Of a DNA stretch of 17,420 nucleotides, positions 13,913 to 17,420 are shown in pieces. The position numbers and the translations under genes were made by a program. Every line of letters begins with the position of its first letter. The stretch's first letter is position 1. Source of the stretch: Pontimonas sp. (GTDB lineage: Bacteria; Actinomycetota; Actinomycetes; Actinomycetales; Microbacteriaceae). The notes below the pieces were generated by a model. That model saw only the letters and a program-made list of their open reading frames with translations, made no database searches and was not told the origin of the DNA. The DNA lies in assembly GCA_021741925.1 (NCBI GenBank), contig JAIOWW010000011.1, positions 1 to 17,420 on the forward strand, written 5' to 3'.

Positions 13913-14821
13913 CTAGGCCTCTCGGGCCACCTGCGCACGGGCCAGATCCGCAGCCCCCACTACTCCGGCGCTGTTTCCCATCGTGGCCAGAGCTATGTCC
14001 GCAATGGGTCGCTTGTTGCCCGCGCCGTAGGTGTCTCGAAAGCTTTCGCGAATAGGCTCCAAGAGAAGTTCTCCTGCACTGGCAACGCCACCCCCAATGA
14101 CAATGCGCTGCGGGTCAGTCACTGCCACCAGTGAGGTGATGCCCCGCCCAATTGCCTGGGCTACGCCGTGTAATGCCGCCACGGCATCGGGATTTTTCTG
14201 GAGGAGCAATTCCGTCAAGGTTGCTTGTGTGACCGAATCATCACCAAGGCGCTCTCTAGCGTCCCTCATCAAGGCGGTGCCGGAGGCATACTGCTCCAGG
14301 CAACCGCGATTCCCGCACCCACACAGAAGGCCTCCTGGCTCAATGATGACGTGGCCGAGTTCCGCTGCCATTCCAAATCCGCCGACGAGGAGCCGTCCAT
14401 CATCGACAAGTGCTCCCCCCACACCGGTACCGATAGTCAACATCAGCATGGACGTCACATCCCGCGCGGCACCAAATCGAAACTCACCCCAACCCGCTGC
14501 ATTTGCATCGTTTTCGAGAACAACGGGAACACCAAGGCGCTCTGTGACTGCTGCTTTCAGGGGAAAATCTCGCCACGCAATATTTGGAGAGAAGAAGATG
14601 GAATCGCGTTCGGCATTGAGAAAAGCCGCCACGGCTACGCCAACCGCGGGCAATGCATCCTGCCCACCCAGCTCGAGAAAAATCTCGGTCAGAGCATCCA
14701 GGATGCCCTCAGGATTATCCGGGGTGGTCGGCCGCGAGAGGTGGGCGAGAACGTCTCCATCGGGAGATACCCGGGCACCCGCAATTTTTGTGCCACCAAT
14801 GTCTAAACCAAGCGCATCCAC
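13913..14821 (-). CDS. glk: ROK-family glucokinase
   Basis: ATP-dependent sugar kinase, most likely glucokinase, feeding glucose into glycolysis. The product from GTG 14819-14821 is 302 aa: ATP-binding DIGGTK (7-12), ENDANAAGWGE (103-113, catalytic D105), IGTGVGGAL, ELGH (154-157) and the ROK zinc motif CGCGNRGCLE (167-176, C167, C169, C174 with H157). No N-terminal DNA-binding domain, so it is a kinase rather than a ROK repressor. The frame is open for 62 further codons upstream, but that extension lies inside the peptide deformylase gene and has no family similarity; starting just before DIGGTK is typical. A TAGACT box 8 bp before the GTG suggests a leaderless transcript. Another hexose or N-acylmannosamine substrate is possible. 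Confidence 0.9.
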   Translation of the reverse strand: MDALGLDIGGTKIAGARVSPDGDVLAHLSRPTTPDNPEGILDALTEIFLELGGQDALPAVGVAVAAFLNAERDSIFFSPNIAWRDFPLKAAVTERLGVPVVLENDANAAGWGEFRFGAARDVTSMLMLTIGTGVGGALVDDGRLLVGGFGMAAELGHVIIEPGGLLCGCGNRGCLEQYASGTALMRDARERLGDDSVTQATLTELLLQKNPDAVAALHGVAQAIGRGITSLVAVTDPQRIVIGGGVASAGELLLEPIRESFRDTYGAGNKRPIADIALATMGNSAGVVGAADLARAQVAREA

Positions 14822-14829
14822 AGCCGATA

Positions 14830-14835
14830 AGTCTA
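14830..14835 (-). promoter_or_regulatory. Candidate -10 box of the glucokinase gene
   Basis: TAGACT on the minus strand lies 8 bp before the chosen GTG start and after the deformylase stop, giving an almost leaderless message. No ribosome site at normal spacing (GGGGAG is about 20 bases away). It supports the short start for this gene. Confidence 0.4.
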
Positions 14836-14867
14836 AGCGCTCCCCACCGGTGGGCCTTGCGCTGTGG

Positions 14868-15368
14868 TTAGGCCGCCCCAAACCACTCCGAGTCACGAAT
14901 GGCCCGCAACGCGAGCTTCTTGTGTTCAGGGGCGAGGCCTTGGAAATAGAGAACACCCTCCAGATGATCGAGCTCGTGCTGAAGGGCCTGAGCCATGAGG
15001 CCTTCACCTTCTATTTCCACGAGCTCGCCCTCCAGAGTGAACCCTTCGGCAATCGCATGGGGGTAGCGCTGGCGAGGGTAGGTGAGCCCGGGGACAGAGA
15101 GGCAGCCTTCGGACATCTCTTCTGGCTCGCCCCACACTTTCACCAAGCGAGGGTTCAGCAGATAGCCCACTGCCCCATCGATGTTGTAACTAAACGCTCG
15201 AAGACCTACTCCAATTTGGTTTGCCGCAACGCCGGCCCTGCCCGGAATTTTGACAGTGTCCACGAGATCAGCAACAAGGTCGCGTGCGCGAGGGGACGAG
15301 AGGTCAACGGGGTCCGTGGGGCTGGTGAGAATGGGGTCGCCAAAGAGCCGAATAGGACGCTCCGGCAT
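14868..15368 (-). CDS. def: Peptide deformylase
   Basis: Metalloenzyme that removes the formyl group from the N-terminal methionine of new proteins. The 166-aa product has the three family motifs: motif I as RAGVAANQ (44-51; the first Gly of GxGxAAxQ is Arg, as in other actinobacterial enzymes I recall), motif II EGCLS (87-91, metal ligand C89) and motif III QHELDH (130-135, metal ligands H131 and H135, catalytic E132). The C-terminal region is short, typical of actinobacterial deformylases. The start codon shares one base with the stop of the upstream MinD/ParA-like gene (TAATG), so the two are probably translationally coupled. Confidence 0.96.
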   Translation of the reverse strand: MPERPIRLFGDPILTSPTDPVDLSSPRARDLVADLVDTVKIPGRAGVAANQIGVGLRAFSYNIDGAVGYLLNPRLVKVWGEPEEMSEGCLSVPGLTYPRQRYPHAIAEGFTLEGELVEIEGEGLMAQALQHELDHLEGVLYFQGLAPEHKKLALRAIRDSEWFGAA

Positions 15369-16501
15369 TATCGGACCGAGGAGTCCTCAGCCACACCCTC
15401 TACAACGAGGGCAGCCAATTCACGAGCAGCCTCTTTCGTGTAGGGGCTCAGTCGAGACCAATCCACAATGGAACCCGCGGCCAGGTAGGGGTCGTAGGGA
15501 ATACGAACGACATCGCGCACGCGGGACACAAAGTGCTGTTCAATTTCGTCGAGCTTCACCACGTTTGTGCCCTGTGTGGCGGTGTTCAGCGCTACCACCG
15601 CTCTCCGGACCAGGTCACCGTAGCCGTTTGCCTCCAGCCAGGTGAGAGTTTCCGAGGCGAGCCTCGCCTCATCAACGCTTCCTCCGGAGACCACGACGAG
15701 TCCATCAGCGCGCTCTAGCGTAGGTCGCATCACTGAGTGGACGACGCCCGTACCACAGTCGGTCAGAACAATGGAGTAAAAACGAGCGGCTTGATCGGCC
15801 ACCACGTTGTAGTCGTCTTCGTCGAAAGCTTCAGACAAGAGCGGGTCAGTATCGGAGGCAAGAACATGGAACCGAGTCTTGTCCTTCGAAACAAGCTCGG
15901 CGAAATCAGTGAAGGAGGCAATACCTGAAGCCAGGTTCACCACGTCGCGCACCGTGGCACCCGTTGATCGGGCAACACGTTCGGCAAGCGTCCCCCGGTC
16001 TGGGTTCGCATCAATCCCCAATACGCGATCGTCACGAACTTCCGCCAGGGCCATACCGAGAAGAGTGGTGACCGTCGTTTTTCCCACTCCGCCCTTCCTG
16101 GTGAGCACAGGAACAAACCGTGTGCCGTGTTCAAAGGGGTGAGAAATTCTGCGGTCTAAGGCTTTGCGTTCACGAACCGACCTGGAATCACCCACGTTGA
16201 TGGAGTGGAACGAAATCTCGTAAAGAAATCTTTGCCAGAACCCTTCAGGAACCTCGCGATAGCGACCGGAAGAATCAATCAAACGGTCATCGGTCAGCAT
16301 TGCTGCTGGCTCAGGAGCTTCCCCGCGCGCCTCAGGGCGACGGTGGTAGAGCTCCTCGCTCGCGGGCTTGACCACCAACGTGATGCTCTCATCACTGACA
16401 ACCTCGGGAGATCCCGCATCCACGGTTTCTTCATCCACCGAAACATCGACCTCGTCGGGCGCGTCCTCCGCAGAGGGTGTAGCGGGTGCATTCTTAGCCA
16501 T
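15368..16501 (-). CDS. MinD/ParA-like P-loop ATPase with acidic N-terminal extension
   Basis: A 377-aa protein of the SIMIBI (MinD/ParA) ATPase class. Residues 1-75 are acidic, Ala/Pro/Glu-rich and probably disordered. The deviant Walker A motif is RKGGVGKTT (135-143, with the signature K136), followed by GIDANPDRGTLAERV (162-176) as in actinobacterial MinD-like proteins related to EspI, then LTDCGTG as the Walker B region and VVALNTA. No partner ParB or MinE gene is adjacent, so its target (pole, membrane or secretion machinery) is unknown. It lies after pyruvate carboxylase and is coupled to the deformylase gene. ATG 16499-16501 is preceded by AAGGA 8 bases upstream. Confidence 0.85.
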   Translation of the reverse strand: MAKNAPATPSAEDAPDEVDVSVDEETVDAGSPEVVSDESITLVVKPASEELYHRRPEARGEAPEPAAMLTDDRLIDSSGRYREVPEGFWQRFLYEISFHSINVGDSRSVRERKALDRRISHPFEHGTRFVPVLTRKGGVGKTTVTTLLGMALAEVRDDRVLGIDANPDRGTLAERVARSTGATVRDVVNLASGIASFTDFAELVSKDKTRFHVLASDTDPLLSEAFDEDDYNVVADQAARFYSIVLTDCGTGVVHSVMRPTLERADGLVVVSGGSVDEARLASETLTWLEANGYGDLVRRAVVALNTATQGTNVVKLDEIEQHFVSRVRDVVRIPYDPYLAAGSIVDWSRLSPYTKEAARELAALVVEGVAEDSSVR

Positions 16502-16545
16502 GAGGTGAATCCTTGTCTCACATTTCAGAAGGAAACTGAAGTCCG

Positions 16546-16551
16546 ATTCTA
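16546..16551 (-). promoter_or_regulatory. Candidate -10 box of the MinD/ParA-like gene
   Basis: TAGAAT on the minus strand is one mismatch from TATAAT and lies 44 bp before the ATG, in the gap after pyruvate carboxylase. A -35 match is not clear. A small hairpin (GCACA/TGTGC, 16563-16578) without a T tract lies between it and the pyruvate carboxylase stop. Confidence 0.45.
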
Positions 16552-16579
16552 GCCCTTCGTTCGCACAATAAAATGTGCT

Positions 16580-17420
16580 TTAGTCAGCGCCGATCTCCAT
16601 AATCAAATCTCCAGCTTCCACTTGCTGAGTCTTGGGGATTGCCCAGCGAGCAACGACTCCTGAGACATTGGCGCTGATCCCTGCTTCCATCTTCATCGCT
16701 TCAATGGTGGCCACGACGTCACCTTCCGCCACCTCATCTCCCACACCTGCGACAACAGTCACGACACCCGAGAAGGGAGCTGCAACATGACGAGGATTCT
16801 GGGAATCAGCTTTCTCAGCGTGACTCACCTGAACCTCAATGGAACGGTCCCGAATGCTGATCGGTCGCATTTGGCCATTGAGCGCGGCAACTACTGTCCT
16901 CATCCCTCGGTCGTCAGGCTCCGAGATTGACTCGAGAGAGACGTAGAGGCTAACCCCTGGCTCCACCTCGACGACAGATTCTTCCCCCAACGGAAGCCCG
17001 TAGAGATAATCACGCGTCTTAATCACCGAAACATCGCCGAATGTCTCGTGAACCTCGCGATACTCCGCCGTTGGGCCGGGGAAAAGCAAGGTGTTAAGCA
17101 TGTCCTGGCGTTCGCGTCCTGGTGCGCCCAGGGCGGCCTCTTGTTCCGGAGTGAGATCTGAAACTGACGGCTTCCGGGTCTTTCCCTCGAGAATCTTGGA
17201 GCGGAAGGGCTCTGGCCATCCACCAGGCAAATCTCCCAACTCCCCCGCCATAAAGCCGACAACCGAGTCGGGAATGTCATACGCACCAGGGTTGGCTTCG
17301 AAATCTGCCGGGGCAACATCCATGGCGACAAGGTGCAATGCCAGGTCTCCCACGACCTTGCTCGAGGGCGTCACCTTCGTAGGACGACCTAGCATTCGGT
17401 TGGCTTCCGCGTACCAATCC
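16580..17420 (-). CDS. pyc: Pyruvate carboxylase, C-terminal part; N-terminus outside window
   Basis: Biotin enzyme that carboxylates pyruvate to oxaloacetate, refilling the citric acid cycle. Only about 280 C-terminal residues are in the window; the frame is open to the right edge. The first part (ANRMLGRPTKVTPSSKVVGD) matches the end of the carboxyltransferase domain. The middle holds the PYC allosteric/linker domain (ETFGDVSVIKTRDYLYGL). The last 70 residues are the biotinyl carrier domain with the lysine acceptor in EAMKMEA. A missing BC domain cannot be judged here. The LGRPTKVTPSSK stretch favours pyruvate carboxylase over acyl-CoA carboxylase or oxaloacetate decarboxylase subunits. Confidence 0.93.
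   Translation of the reverse strand, partial: DWYAEANRMLGRPTKVTPSSKVVGDLALHLVAMDVAPADFEANPGAYDIPDSVVGFMAGELGDLPGGWPEPFRSKILEGKTRKPSVSDLTPEQEAALGAPGRERQDMLNTLLFPGPTAEYREVHETFGDVSVIKTRDYLYGLPLGEESVVEVEPGVSLYVSLESISEPDDRGMRTVVAALNGQMRPISIRDRSIEVQVSHAEKADSQNPRHVAAPFSGVVTVVAGVGDEVAEGDVVATIEAMKMEAGISANVSGVVARWAIPKTQQVEAGDLIMEIGAD

Noticed and set aside
14843..14854. Perfect palindrome CCCACCGGTGGG just after the deformylase stop.
   Set aside because: No loop and no T tract, so not a terminator; a 12-bp GC-rich palindrome alone is weak evidence for an operator.
14822..15007. N-terminal extension of the glucokinase frame by 62 codons.
   Set aside because: It lies within the peptide deformylase gene and has no ROK similarity; the kinase motif DIGGTK begins right after the chosen start.
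14031..15443. A 470-codon open frame on the plus strand opposite glucokinase and deformylase.
   Set aside because: It lies fully antisense to two genes with intact catalytic motifs. Its translation is rich in Ser, Pro and Arg, as expected of a shadow frame in GC-rich coding DNA.
16563..16578. Hairpin GCACA/TGTGC after pyruvate carboxylase as a terminator.
   Set aside because: The stem is only 5 bp and the following bases are not T-rich, so support is too weak to call it.

Overview
The window reads as a chromosomal housekeeping region of a high-GC, Gram-positive actinobacterium, most likely a member of the Microbacteriaceae (inference). The reasons are GC content that looks to be in the high fifties, the actinobacterial order mraZ-rsmH-ftsL-ftsI-murE, a class II DAHP synthase, a PASTA-domain Ser/Thr kinase beside an Rv2175c-like regulator, and a MurE whose substrate motif reads DDPR rather than the DNPR of diaminopimelate-adding enzymes. 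I see no insertion sequence, phage gene, CRISPR array, tRNA or rRNA.

Left part (1-6545, all on the minus strand, so transcription runs right to left): a DUF3040 membrane protein gene, two tandem terminators, then the start of the division and cell wall (dcw) cluster: mraZ behind a ladder of 10-bp-spaced operator repeats, rsmH, ftsL, ftsI, murE, and a murF-like frame that leaves the window at its left edge. Gene junctions are very tight (4-bp ATGA and GTGA overlaps), which suggests one translationally coupled operon. The main oddity is here. The murF-like frame begins where the central domain of MurF should end, so it lacks the N-terminal and ATP-binding parts. MurE also lacks two histidines normally conserved in its C-terminal domain.

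Middle part (6545-11776): a polyprenyl diphosphate synthase gene (plus) diverges from the DUF3040 gene and converges with an Rv2175c-like DNA-binding protein gene (minus). A secreted or membrane-anchored LysM protein with a lysozyme-like domain and a four-PASTA serine/threonine kinase follow on the plus strand. This matches the mycobacterial idsA2-Rv2175c-pknL-aroG neighbourhood and links isoprenoid carrier supply, cell wall binding and kinase signalling.

Right part (11773-17420, all minus): class II DAHP synthase (shikimate pathway), 1-acylglycerol-3-phosphate acyltransferase (phospholipid synthesis), ROK-family glucokinase, peptide deformylase, a MinD/ParA-like ATPase, and the C-terminal part of pyruvate carboxylase, which runs off the right edge. 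No gene-free stretch exceeds about 125 bases. The short gaps hold candidate promoters (several with the -10 box placed for leaderless transcripts), terminators and inverted repeats, listed separately.
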